The position numbers and the translations under genes were made by a program. Of a stretch of DNA of 56,352 nucleotides, positions 6,815 to 15,536 are shown in pieces. Under the pieces are notes generated by a model. It was not told the origin of the DNA and did no database searches. It saw only the letters and a list, made by a program, of their open reading frames with translations. Source of the stretch: Deltaproteobacteria bacterium (GTDB lineage: Bacteria; Desulfobacterota; B13-G15; RBG-16-54-18); the NCBI GenBank assembly GCA_016927065.1, contig JAFGNJ010000017.1, positions 1 through 56,352 of the forward strand. Reading direction: 5' to 3'. The first letter of the stretch is position 1; each line of letters starts with the position of its first letter.

Positions 6815-7786
6815 ATGTTGAGCAGGCAGCATATCATTACGTACGGTATCGCCCTTGTATTCATTCTGGCCTTGAATTTCCTCCTGCCGAGAATGATGCC
6901 GGGAGATCCGCTTATGGCAATCTATGGAGAAGAGGCACTGGTTGCCATGACCCCACAGCTCAAGGCAGAGCTTGTAGAGCGCTTCGCCCTCGACCAATCG
7001 ATATGGCAGCAAGTGGGCGCCTACGTTCTGGCACTGTTACGGGGAGAACTGGGTTATTCATATTACTATAACGCACCGGTATTCTCAGTTGTGCTCGGCC
7101 GCCTGCCCTGGACCCTCCTTTTGGTAGGGACTTCGCTGGTACTTTCCACAATACTGGGGATAGTCCTCGGCGTTGAGTCCGGGTGGCGGCGAGGCTCCTG
7201 GACCGACCGCACCATGCTTGCCGGACTGATGAGCCTGAACGGTTTTCCGGACTTCTTTGTGGGGATGGTGTTGCTTATTGTGTTCGGTGTGATTGGTGGT
7301 ATTTTTCCCCTTGCCGGGGCGTTGACGCCATATTCCGGCCTAACGGGATGGGCTTCCGTGGCGGATATAGTCACCCATATGGTATTGCCGGTAACAGCTC
7401 TGTCCCTGGCACATCTCTCAGGCGGCTATCTGTTGACGCGCAACACGATGATCACCGTCCTTAAGGAGCCCTATATACTCACTGCCAGGGCAAAGGGTCT
7501 CCCCCCGCATGCGGTCAAATATCGTCATGCCGGTCGGAACTCTCTCCTGCCAGTCGTTACCCAGACAGGTATCTGGGCCGGGCGGGTGTTTACCGGCGCC
7601 CTGTTTGTCGAGTTGGTCTTTGCCTACCCCGGCGTGGGCTACCTTACTTATGAGGCCATGATGGCCCGTGATTATCCGGTTATCCAAGGTCTGTTTTTGG
7701 TGGTGGCTGTCGCCGTACTTGCTGCCAATTTCCTTGTCGAGCTTTCCTATCGTAAACTGGACCCGAGGGTGAGTCGTGCACATTAA
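6815..7786 (+). CDS. ABC transporter permease (DppB/OppB type)
   Basis: A 323-residue inner-membrane permease with about six membrane helices, starting with IITYGIALVFILALNFLLPR. The N-terminal DPLMAIYGEEAL and ALDQSIWQQ regions and the EAA loop (LPPHAVKYRHAGRNSLLP, around residue 230), which docks on the ATPase, are typical of DppB/OppB/NikB. The C-terminal stretch FVELVFAYPGVGYLTYEAM is also characteristic. It starts 11 nt after the TrmO-like gene and overlaps the next permease by 11 nt, so translation is probably coupled. No strong Shine-Dalgarno is seen. Confidence 0.93.
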   Translation: MLSRQHIITYGIALVFILALNFLLPRMMPGDPLMAIYGEEALVAMTPQLKAELVERFALDQSIWQQVGAYVLALLRGELGYSYYYNAPVFSVVLGRLPWTLLLVGTSLVLSTILGIVLGVESGWRRGSWTDRTMLAGLMSLNGFPDFFVGMVLLIVFGVIGGIFPLAGALTPYSGLTGWASVADIVTHMVLPVTALSLAHLSGGYLLTRNTMITVLKEPYILTARAKGLPPHAVKYRHAGRNSLLPVVTQTGIWAGRVFTGALFVELVFAYPGVGYLTYEAMMARDYPVIQGLFLVVAVAVLAANFLVELSYRKLDPRVSRAH

Positions 7787-8621
7787 CGTAAAAAAGGAAA
7801 TACTGGGGAGCGGTCCCGCTATCATTGGTTTTGTCATCCTGCTCGTGATGATCATGGCGGCTCTCTTGGCGCCGTTGATAGCTCCCTATGACCCCCAGCA
7901 GCAATCAGTGTCATCCCTGCTTGCTCCGTCTATGAGTCACTGGCTGGGCACGAATCACGTCGGTCAGGATATTTGGAGCCAATTGCTCTATGGTGCCAGG
8001 ACCTCACTACTCGTTGGATTTAGCGTGGGCGCTCTTGCAGTCCTTTTCGGGAGCATATGCGGCGTGTCAGCAGCGCTTATCGGCGGACTCTACGAACGGA
8101 TAATCATGAGGCTGGTGGACAGCCTTATAGTGATTCCTATGATTATTGTGATTATTGTGATAGCCGCCTATATCAAACCCAACATCCTGGTCCTTATAGT
8201 GCTTCTTTCGCTCTTGAGCTGGGAGAGTGGGGCCAGGATTATATGGTCGCAAACGCTTTCTCTGAAAGAGCGAGGATATATTGCTGCGGCGCGGTCTTTC
8301 GGCGCTCGAAAATCCTACCTAGCCTGGCGGCACATCATCCCTGCGCTTGGCCCGATTCTTCTGGTTGATTTCATATACGGTATCCGCAGGGCTGTATTTT
8401 TGGAGGCAGGGCTTGCCTTTTTGGGGATCAGTGATCCGGCTACAATCAGTTGGGGCATGATGATGCGGGACGCACTTGGGTTTAGTTATTTAAACGTCTG
8501 GCAGTGGTGGCTTGTCCCTACAGGAATCGCGTTGTCACTGACTATCGTCGGATTGACATTTATCGGGCACGCAGTTGAACCTATTATCGATCCCAGATTG
8601 CGAGGTGCTGAGGTTGCATAA
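7776..8621 (+). CDS. ABC transporter permease (DppC/OppC type)
   Basis: A 281-residue partner permease. Residues 12-32 form the first membrane helix. The periplasmic loop contains HWLGTNHVGQDIWSQLLYGAR, the standard DppC signature, and the EAA loop is RGYIAAARSFGARKSYLAWR near residue 170. GFAFLGISDP-type wording (LAFLGISDPATISWGMMM) near 215 is also diagnostic. It starts at GTG 7776 inside the end of the previous gene, preceded by GAGGGTGAG. Together with the DppB-type protein it forms the membrane channel of the transporter. Confidence 0.93.
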   Translation: MHINVKKEILGSGPAIIGFVILLVMIMAALLAPLIAPYDPQQQSVSSLLAPSMSHWLGTNHVGQDIWSQLLYGARTSLLVGFSVGALAVLFGSICGVSAALIGGLYERIIMRLVDSLIVIPMIIVIIVIAAYIKPNILVLIVLLSLLSWESGARIIWSQTLSLKERGYIAAARSFGARKSYLAWRHIIPALGPILLVDFIYGIRRAVFLEAGLAFLGISDPATISWGMMMRDALGFSYLNVWQWWLVPTGIALSLTIVGLTFIGHAVEPIIDPRLRGAEVA

Positions 8622-8664
8622 TTTTAGAAATCCGAGCGTTAGATGTAAGATGGGATAAGACCTT

Positions 8665-10602
8665 ATGAGTCTCGATATCATAAAGTTCAACGTCATATAC
8701 CGGGACGGAGACCACAGTATCCAGGCCCTTGAAGACGTGAGTCTCGAAATCAAAGCGGGACAGTGTGTTGCCCTGGTCGGAGAATCAGGCTCCGGTAAGA
8801 CCACCCTTGGCAAGGCCTGTCTCGGGCTGCTTCCGGCCAACGCCGATCATAAAGGAGAGGTCTTATTAGACGGGGAGGAGATCGATTTTTCCGACGAAGT
8901 GGCCCTCAACCGGCTTCGCTGGAAGAGGCTGTCCATGGTCTTTCAGGACGGGGCCGCGAGCCTGAATCCGGTCCACCGGATTATCGATCAGGTGGCCGAA
9001 CCGCTTATCCAACACGAAGGATTGAGTAGGGATAAAGCACGGGACAAGGCAACGCGCTTTTTAGAGGAGATAGGTCTATCAAAAGAGTTCCACAACAGAT
9101 ACCCCCATCAACTGAGCGGAGGCCAAGTCCAGCGGGGTCTCTTGGCCATGGCCATGATCTTGGATCCGGCGGTAATTATTCTTGATGAACCGACGTCCGC
9201 CCTCGATGCCCTGACCAAGGGTTTTGTGGCTGAGGTTATACGAGAAGCCAAGGGGCGTGGAAAGGCGCTTCTTTTGATCACCCATGACCTAGAGTTTGCC
9301 ATGCACAATGCCGAAATCATGGCCGTTCTCTATCTTGGCCAGATTATGGAGACCTTGCCCGCAGATGAGATGCTTTCACACCCGTTGCACCCCTATACGA
9401 TGGCCCTCGGGAGGTCGTACCCAGCCATGGAGACCGCACGTGATCTCGGTGGAATCCGCGGCGACGCCTTCTATCGCATCATCCATCAGCACGGTCATGG
9501 GGATGCAGCACAGTATCGCCATGCGCATATTCAGGTCCCAAAGTTGTCTCATAGCGGCGTCCACGCACCGCCTACCGGATGTCTTTTCCACGATAGGTGC
9601 ACGCAGGCTATCGAATCGTGCACCGAAGGCGTCGTTGCTTTGGAAAAGGTGGAAGACCACACGGTGCGTTGTCTCCGTCGCGGCATCGTCACCATGCTTG
9701 AGCTCAAAGGGGTAACCAAACGGTATGGCAAGACGGCTGCGCTCAATCCCCTCGATCTGAACGTGAGGTCCGGGGAACTCCTCGCTATCGTGGGTGAAAC
9801 GGGATCAGGGAAGACGACGCTGGCCATGATTGCGGCGGGTGTGATCAAACCGAACCAGGGGAGGCGCATGTTTTATGGGCACGACATGGACGCGTGGATG
9901 AAGAAGGATCACAAGTCCCTTGCGAAAAAGGTCGGGGTTATCTACCAAAACCCCGCTGAATCCATAAGCCACCGTTTCTCCGTATATGAAGCCGTCGCCG
10001 AACCGCTCACGATACACGGTGAGAAAAAGGATCACGCCGAGAAAAAGGAACTGGTCAAATCGATCTTGGCTGATGTCCATCTCTCCACGGATGATGCCTT
10101 TTTGAGGCGTTATCCTCATGAACTTAACATGGGAGCACTCCAGCGCGTCTGTCTTGCCCGTGCCCTGGTGCTTTCTCCACTCATGCTTATAGCCGACGAA
10201 CCCACGAGCTCTCTCGATCCGAGTGTTCAAGCAAAGGTGTTAAAGCTCTTGCTCGATCTCCAGATCGAACGGGGTTTGACTATGCTTTTTGTCAGCCATG
10301 ATATCGGACTTGCTCGCAAAATCAGTGATAGAATGGGGGTCATGCTCGCCGGGCAACTCGTGGAGATAGGCCCAAGTTCGTTAGTTATCACGAAACCATT
10401 GCATCCGTATACGAAACTCCTCATTGAAAGCGCCCGCGGTAATTGGGAAGATGCCTCTGAGGGGGGTTCCACAAGACAAATTAAGATAGGTTGTCCCTTT
10501 AGATTCCGATGCCCGCGTCAACAAGAGATATGTGCGCGAGAAGCGCCATCATTACGCCTACTCAGCAATAGACACGTAGCCTGTCATTTTCCTTATACGT
10601 AA
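8665..10602 (+). CDS. Fused double ATPase of the peptide/nickel ABC transporter (DppD-DppF type)
   Basis: A 645-residue fusion of two nucleotide-binding domains, joined at residue 344 where a separate DppF would start. Domain 1 has Walker A GESGSGKTT, signature LSGGQVQR, Walker B VIILDEPTSALD and H-loop THD. Domain 2 has Walker A GETGSGKTT, Walker B LMLIADEPTSSLD and SHD, but its signature reads LNMGALQR instead of LSGGQxQR, so one composite ATP site is probably degenerate. Each domain ends with the four-cysteine tail typical of this subfamily (GCLFHDRC and GCPFRFRC). It starts 43 nt after the DppC-type gene and completes the operon. Confidence 0.92.
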   Translation: MSLDIIKFNVIYRDGDHSIQALEDVSLEIKAGQCVALVGESGSGKTTLGKACLGLLPANADHKGEVLLDGEEIDFSDEVALNRLRWKRLSMVFQDGAASLNPVHRIIDQVAEPLIQHEGLSRDKARDKATRFLEEIGLSKEFHNRYPHQLSGGQVQRGLLAMAMILDPAVIILDEPTSALDALTKGFVAEVIREAKGRGKALLLITHDLEFAMHNAEIMAVLYLGQIMETLPADEMLSHPLHPYTMALGRSYPAMETARDLGGIRGDAFYRIIHQHGHGDAAQYRHAHIQVPKLSHSGVHAPPTGCLFHDRCTQAIESCTEGVVALEKVEDHTVRCLRRGIVTMLELKGVTKRYGKTAALNPLDLNVRSGELLAIVGETGSGKTTLAMIAAGVIKPNQGRRMFYGHDMDAWMKKDHKSLAKKVGVIYQNPAESISHRFSVYEAVAEPLTIHGEKKDHAEKKELVKSILADVHLSTDDAFLRRYPHELNMGALQRVCLARALVLSPLMLIADEPTSSLDPSVQAKVLKLLLDLQIERGLTMLFVSHDIGLARKISDRMGVMLAGQLVEIGPSSLVITKPLHPYTKLLIESARGNWEDASEGGSTRQIKIGCPFRFRCPRQQEICAREAPSLRLLSNRHVACHFPYT

Positions 10603-10621
10603 TCGGCACATGTCTCAGGTC

Positions 10622-10948
10622 CTAGGGGGCGAGCAGGACCTGGTCACCAAACTTCTCTGAGAGCGCCGATGAAAGGGCATCACATGACTTTTGATCGGTG
10701 AATTCTACTATTAATTCGCCGTTTTCACCCACAACGAGCTTACCGTGCTCTTCAACGATAGGCAGGATTTCAGCAGGGTCGACGGTCCACCACCCGCGAG
10801 TTCGCATAAGCAGTTCTTTTCCTTTGAGACTCTGGGGGGTGACGAGATCAATGGTGCGAAACCACGCGTCCCACCCGATTGCTGCCGGTGCCGTTAAAAC
10901 CGGCGTGACAGGATCATGATATATGCGGCAGCGGCCGAATAAACGCAA
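10622..10948 (-). CDS. Conserved hypothetical protein, 108 residues
   Basis: An unrecognised small protein with a mixed alpha/beta look. The C-terminal half (LPIVEEHGKLVVGENGELIVEFTDQKSC) looks like an antiparallel beta unit. The only good start is TTG 10948, 5 nt after the stop of the gene upstream on the same strand, so it is probably translated by coupling. There is no signal peptide or membrane helix. It is convergent with the ABC operon, ending 19 nt from it. Confidence 0.55.
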   Translation of the reverse strand: MRLFGRCRIYHDPVTPVLTAPAAIGWDAWFRTIDLVTPQSLKGKELLMRTRGWWTVDPAEILPIVEEHGKLVVGENGELIVEFTDQKSCDALSSALSEKFGDQVLLAP

Positions 10949-10953
10949 ACGGT

Positions 10954-11292
10954 TTATGATAAGATCTCCGTGAAAAGTTTTTCTAAGCCTTCTATCTTGG
11001 GCAACATGTTTTCAGTGATAGTGTTCCCTTCTGAACCAATAACCTTCGCAAGACAATGGATATAGAAAGCGGAGGCGATTTTTTCATCGAAGATGACCCC
11101 TCTCCGATGTGCAATGCTCCACCCCTTCTCAAAGAGGGCGAGCGCTCTCTCCCGCCATCCTTGCAAGCGATGGTCATAGGGTGGTACATCAAGCTGACGG
11201 AGGAATTCATACTGGGCCGTCTCGATTTCTTTAAAAACTTTTCGCATGATTTGTACCGACTGATCGTTTCCCCATTCATTACTGTCAGACAT
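10954..11292 (-). CDS. Conserved hypothetical protein, 112 residues
   Basis: A largely helical soluble protein (VQIMRKVFKEIETAQYEFLRQL, then WRERALALFEKGWSIAHRRG). I cannot assign a family. The spacing of the helices would suit a small helical bundle. It forms a two-gene unit with the TTG-start gene just downstream. No promoter stood out in the 189-bp gap to 11482. Confidence 0.6.
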   Translation of the reverse strand: MSDSNEWGNDQSVQIMRKVFKEIETAQYEFLRQLDVPPYDHRLQGWRERALALFEKGWSIAHRRGVIFDEKIASAFYIHCLAKVIGSEGNTITENMLPKIEGLEKLFTEILS

Positions 11293-11481
11293 TTCTTAGG
11301 CCTTTTTATGATGTTCTTTTCTTAAATTCATGTGATTTCTTGCGATGATTGCAATTGAGTCCTCCCAAAGGAGGGAAAGCAGGATAGCTCCAAGAGCTCT
11401 GGTAATGATCTCCCACGATCTTGTTATAATTGTTCACCGTATGCAAACAGGAAACATGTAAATAAAGTCGCTCAATGAGAT

Positions 11482-12330
11482 TTATTTTGGTGGCATGAAA
11501 AGATGTCTGTTTCTTTCCATATCCTCCGGCGTCAAAATATTTCCTAACAAGGATTCAATTGTATCCTTCGAGAGCCTCATCTGCATCCGTGCCTCGATGT
11601 CAAGAAGCTCCATAATGTCATACTCTTGATAATCTAACTGCAAGCCGTACTCCTCTTTGATCCTTTCAGTCACCTCTTTCATTTCGGTCATTATTGCTGC
11701 CCTGTTATCATCCGCAACGACCTTCGTTACCCGTTCCTTTGCGGGGGGTATCACGATCCCTTCGTTTTTGATCTGCGCCAGTGCCTGCTGGGCCGCAAAA
11801 CGCACATATGAAAGGGCATCATTCTGAGCCACTGCTTCCAAAGGACCAAGGGCTTTTGCATTTCTTATTCTCCCCAGAGAGGTGGCAGCGTTTATTCTCA
11901 CCAAGGGGTTTGCGTTCTTCAGCGCCGCGATGATCAAATTTACTGCCTCATCACCGCCGATTTTTTCCAAGGCACCGAGGGCATGCACACGCACGAATTC
12001 TTCTTGATCTTCCAGCATCTTCCCAAGAGGTTTCACCGCTTGTGGGTCTCCGATCGCCCCCAAGGCCTTTACCACTTCCCTGCGCACGCCGGCGTCCTCA
12101 TCTTGCAGTGCCTCTATCAAGGGCCCTACTGCCTTGGCATCTTGAGTCTTTCCCAACTGCTCAGCCGCGGCCCATCGGACGAGGGGTTGTTCATCCTGTA
12201 AGTCTTTGACCAGCTCTTGTATTCCCTTGATATCTTGTACGAAGGCATTGGTTGGGAAGAGCAGTATGAAGAAAAGTAGAAAGGAAAAACCTTTTATAAA
12301 GACCGTATGAATATTCTTACCCTCGTGCAT
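11482..12330 (-). CDS. Exported HEAT-repeat (PBS-lyase-like) protein
   Basis: A 282-residue protein with a signal peptide (residues about 10-31, FSFLLFFILLFPTNAFVQ) followed by five HEAT-like repeats at about residues 36-190. The repeats share the pattern LVRWAAAEQLGKTQDAKAVGPL, then VRREVVKALGAIGDPQAVKPL, and so on. Such arrays make alpha-solenoids that bind proteins. The C-terminal 90 residues are helical (TEMKEVTERIKEEY), with no recognised domain. Likely periplasmic. It seems to be its own transcript, and the partner is unknown. Confidence 0.85.
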   Translation of the reverse strand: MHEGKNIHTVFIKGFSFLLFFILLFPTNAFVQDIKGIQELVKDLQDEQPLVRWAAAEQLGKTQDAKAVGPLIEALQDEDAGVRREVVKALGAIGDPQAVKPLGKMLEDQEEFVRVHALGALEKIGGDEAVNLIIAALKNANPLVRINAATSLGRIRNAKALGPLEAVAQNDALSYVRFAAQQALAQIKNEGIVIPPAKERVTKVVADDNRAAIMTEMKEVTERIKEEYGLQLDYQEYDIMELLDIEARMQMRLSKDTIESLLGNILTPEDMERNRHLFMPPK

Positions 12331-12396
12331 GATCCCCTCCGCTCATCCTGTCAACCTATGTACCGCCCTGCATGGATTCCAGAGTGCTACGCAGGT

Positions 12397-12744
12397 TCAG
12401 CTGTCCAGGAAAGGGACTAAACAGATTATTTTAGACACTTTCCCCGATGGATTCTTAAATTGGTGTGATTCATGGGGGGGGATATACAGGGTATGACCGG
12501 GTTCCAATGGAAACTCATCACCTCGATTATTGACCGCGGTAACCGTTCCCTCTAAGATAAATATCTCGTGCTCCTCAGGGTGCTGATGGAGTGCGGTGTG
12601 GCCACCAGGTTCAAACTCGAAAACACGCATGGCAAAGTGAGGCGCCCCTTCTTCATCAGTAATAACATACCTCGCCTTTACCCCCTGAAAGCCTTCTCTG
12701 TCTAAATCTTCCAGTGTTGCATCCGTGTAGTGCCGTATCCTCAT
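12397..12744 (-). CDS. Cupin-domain protein
   Basis: A 115-residue single cupin barrel. Metal-binding motif 1 reads GGHTALHQHPEEHEIFILEG (His, His, Glu and a later Glu), and motif 2 is PGHTLYIPPHESHQFKN with its His near the end. The fold usually binds a divalent metal and is used by isomerases, dioxygenases and sensors. The substrate here is unknown. I chose the ATG at 12744 because the minus strand has AAAGGGGGGG just upstream; an extension to 12807 is possible but less likely. Monocistronic, divergent from the CBS gene. Confidence 0.85.
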   Translation of the reverse strand: MRIRHYTDATLEDLDREGFQGVKARYVITDEEGAPHFAMRVFEFEPGGHTALHQHPEEHEIFILEGTVTAVNNRGDEFPLEPGHTLYIPPHESHQFKNPSGKVSKIICLVPFLDS

Positions 12745-12888
12745 ACCCCCCCCTTTTTTTTCATAAGGGGATATACTATTTATACTCGGGTGAGGCTTCT
12801 TGTGCAAGTGGTATGATGGTTCCCTCTTGCTTTTTCATAGTGGCTGTGCTTTAGTAACCATACAGAGATTAAGGCGAGGCGTTATGCG

Positions 12889-13494
12889 ATGAAGGTTAAA
12901 AAGAGGATGACCAAGAAGGTGGTGACCATCGGGAAAGAGGCCACCATTACCGATGCCATCAACCTCATGAAAGAACATTCCATCCGTCACTTGCCGGTCG
13001 TCGAAGAAGGAGAATTGATCGGGTGGGTGACTGAGAGCGACATCCGCGGGGCCTACCTCGCCTCCCTCATTGAGCAGGTATCAATAGGTGATATCATGAT
13101 CAACGACCCCCTCACCATCTCACCAGAGGCCAATCTTGAGGAGGCGGCCGAGCTCCTGTATCGTCACGGCATCGGGGGGCTGCCTGTTGTGGATAATAGC
13201 AAATTGGTAGGGGTTATTACGGTTGCCGATATTATGGCTGCTTTTATTGAGGTCATGGGGATCTTACATGAGAGTTCCCGGATCGATGTCATCTTGGGAG
13301 GAAAATCGCATGCCTTCGAAAACGTCTCCAAGATCATCAGGGACCATGGCAGCGAGATCATCAGTGTCGGTATGTCTGCTCACCAAGACCGCACGAAACG
13401 AGTCTATTATCTCCGACTTGCTAAGTGTGATGTGGAACCATTGGCTAAGGCAATTGAGAAAGCTGGGTATACCGTGGTTTCAGTGACGGAGTGA
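12889..13494 (+). CDS. CBS-pair protein with C-terminal ACT-like domain (AcuB-like)
   Basis: A 201-residue soluble protein. Two CBS motifs lie at about residues 1-60 (MTKKVVTIGKEATITDAINLM, RHLPVVEEGELIGWVTESDI) and 68-125 (MINDPLTISPEANLEEAAELL, GGLPVVDNSKLVGVITVADI). Together they form an adenosine-nucleotide-binding module. Residues about 130-201 look like an ACT domain, as in AcuB. Such proteins sense ATP/AMP or a similar ligand and regulate a partner, which is not evident here. AAGGCGAGG at 12871-12879 precedes ATG 12889. The following gene starts 16 nt after the stop, so the two are probably cotranscribed. Confidence 0.85.
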   Translation: MKVKKRMTKKVVTIGKEATITDAINLMKEHSIRHLPVVEEGELIGWVTESDIRGAYLASLIEQVSIGDIMINDPLTISPEANLEEAAELLYRHGIGGLPVVDNSKLVGVITVADIMAAFIEVMGILHESSRIDVILGGKSHAFENVSKIIRDHGSEIISVGMSAHQDRTKRVYYLRLAKCDVEPLAKAIEKAGYTVVSVTE

Positions 13495-13510
13495 AGGTGA
13501 ATAAAGAAAG

Positions 13511-14701
13511 ATGGAAAAACAGGGGAAAGGCAATGAGGCGGATGAGCAGCAATTGAGAGTGAAGATGAGCAAAGTCCTCCAGGAAGTGGAGGCTGCCCAG
13601 GCTCGAGAAGTCAGACCCGAGGAGATTCTGAAGAGGATCTCCTCTTATTTTGCGGCCGAGCCTGCTCTTGCCATCCCCCTCATTGATGCCCTCGCAGGGG
13701 TACCTACTCCCCAGACGGCCTTCCTCCTTGAAGAGATGATGACGATCCTTCATGACAAAGGGAGTATCAAGGCCATTAAGAGGTCCCTCTACCGTTTAAG
13801 ACAGAAGGGGGTGCAGTGGGAACAGCAATCCTCGCATGAGAAACCGATACTACGGCCCCTTCAAACGGAAGCACCCCAGGGGTATGTGGGTGCTATGGAC
13901 TCCACGGGGAGCAGGGTCATCATCATTGCACGCCCCCGTCCTCAGGGAAGAATGCGGGTGTATTTCAGCATCGTAAATGACCAGGAGGGGATCCAGCGCC
14001 TTGAGGTCACCGACCTCACAAAGAAGGGTATAAAGGAGTTTATCGGTGCTTCCCTCTCCTCTGAGGAGTTTCCGGTAGTGGAGGTCCCCGGAGGATACAA
14101 CGTGCATCTTTTGCACGAGGCCGCCGAACTCTCGCAGAAGCTTGATAAAGCGATCCCCCTTGGATACGAGGAAATCAAGCAGGAGCTGCGGGACATAACG
14201 TGGGATGCTTCCCTTCCCCTCATCTACCAGCATGTCCCGGAGGATTCGGTCAAGGATAATGCACAGCTTCTCAAAGAATCGGGGGAGCTCCATAAGATTC
14301 CACCCTTCTCCTCATGGTTTCTGCACCCCGATGAGGTGCGACCCTATGCGGAGGCCATCAAGGAGGCCGAAAAAAGTCACCTTGTCCTTACCCCACAGCA
14401 GAAAGATGCACGGCTCAGTTCCCTTTATCAAGAGGCCCTAGAGGGGCTCATACCTGCAAAAAAAAGGCTGTTGTGGAAGAGACGCCTCGAGGAGGCGGCC
14501 TATATCCTGTGGAAAAGAGGGCGGGAGGAAGAGGCCAGCATGGCTATGAGCGCTGCCGTTGACCTCAAGACATCTTTTAGTTCTCTTGATCCCAATCCCT
14601 TTTGCTGGAATCTTATACTCAAGTCCCTCTACGGGTTGTTGGAGACCGAGCGAGGGGAACAAGAACAAAAACAAAAATCTTCCCTTATCGTCAGCCCGTA
14701 A
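13511..14701 (+). CDS. Conserved protein of unknown function, 396 residues
   Basis: A soluble, acidic, helix-rich protein without signal peptide. Residues about 20-100 look like helical repeats (ISSYFAAEPALAIPLIDALAGV, TAFLLEEMMTILHD). A central part (about 125-200) has beta strands including SRVIIIARPRPQGRMRVYFS, and the C-terminal half is helical again (RRLEEAAYILWKRGREEEAS). I do not recognise the family. It follows the CBS gene by 16 nt and probably shares its transcript, so it may be the CBS protein's partner (inference). Its last 11 nt overlap the convergent YkgJ-type gene. Confidence 0.7.
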   Translation: MEKQGKGNEADEQQLRVKMSKVLQEVEAAQAREVRPEEILKRISSYFAAEPALAIPLIDALAGVPTPQTAFLLEEMMTILHDKGSIKAIKRSLYRLRQKGVQWEQQSSHEKPILRPLQTEAPQGYVGAMDSTGSRVIIIARPRPQGRMRVYFSIVNDQEGIQRLEVTDLTKKGIKEFIGASLSSEEFPVVEVPGGYNVHLLHEAAELSQKLDKAIPLGYEEIKQELRDITWDASLPLIYQHVPEDSVKDNAQLLKESGELHKIPPFSSWFLHPDEVRPYAEAIKEAEKSHLVLTPQQKDARLSSLYQEALEGLIPAKKRLLWKRRLEEAAYILWKRGREEEASMAMSAAVDLKTSFSSLDPNPFCWNLILKSLYGLLETERGEQEQKQKSSLIVSP

Positions 14702-15536
14702 GATAGAGTGCGATAACCCTTTCGATGTTTTTACGCACCATTTCCTCTGCCGCCGAGACCTCTGTCTTGTCCCTGAACTCGGAGGCAAAAGAAAGAAATA
14801 TGGCATCATACGGTGATGGATCGAGGCCAAGTCCCCTATAATCGATGTGGGCGATATGATACTCCTCCTCCAGAAAGTAGTACTTGCCGAACCTGAAAGC
14901 TTCCTTCCGGCGAAAAGGCCATTGCTCCTTCCAGGAAAAGAACTCTTTCATAAACTTTTTAAGAGTGGGTTTTGTGTCCAGCCATGCGGGATTAAACTCC
15001 TCTCCAACGGCGTTTTGAATGTTGAAGAGATATGATTTAATAAGGTCTATATCGGTGATGCACAGGCCGTAGAGGTACCAGTCATCCAGGAGGCGAATGA
15101 CCACCTCTTTTTCTATTGCTGTGAGCTTTTCATGGCTAGGGCAGAGGTGCTGACGGCAAAGGTCCGCTCCATAAAAAGAGATCCCGCGCAGGTCCGTACC
15201 CTTGTTGAGCTGAGGGTGCAAGAGACACCCGACCCGCTTGTGACCCTCATCGATAAAGCCGAGGAATTCACAATTGTAGATGGTTTCATAGAGCTTTGGG
15301 CCCTCTAAGGCCGCCGCCTCGTGCCTGTAACGGTCCGGATTACTGTGAAATGCGGCGAAACACTCCGTCCCCCTGCGCAGCCTCTCGGTTAGTACCACGC
15401 GGCTGTTATCCTGGTAATTATAGAGCCCACAGCAGGCACCGCATGATTTGCATTCATCGGGCTGGCAGAGGGGGGAGCCCTTTACCTCTGCTTCGTGTGA
15501 TGCTATCGTCTCGGCCTGTGTACCCCAAGATCTCAT
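14691..15536 (-). CDS. YkgJ-type cysteine-cluster protein
   Basis: A 281-residue protein with the cysteine cluster CKSCGACCGLYNY near its N-terminus, the pattern of the zinc- or iron-chelating YkgJ family, plus further cysteines (CEFLGF, CLLHPQLN, CRQHLCPSH) spread along the first half. The reading frame runs upstream to 15869, but the true start is the ATG at 15536, which forms an ATGA overlap with the stop of the membrane gene at 15533. The tail is helical and unassigned. Last gene of a four-gene minus-strand unit. The chelated metal and role are unknown. Confidence 0.8.
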   Translation of the reverse strand: MRSWGTQAETIASHEAEVKGSPLCQPDECKSCGACCGLYNYQDNSRVVLTERLRRGTECFAAFHSNPDRYRHEAAALEGPKLYETIYNCEFLGFIDEGHKRVGCLLHPQLNKGTDLRGISFYGADLCRQHLCPSHEKLTAIEKEVVIRLLDDWYLYGLCITDIDLIKSYLFNIQNAVGEEFNPAWLDTKPTLKKFMKEFFSWKEQWPFRRKEAFRFGKYYFLEEEYHIAHIDYRGLGLDPSPYDAIFLSFASEFRDKTEVSAAEEMVRKNIERVIALYLTG

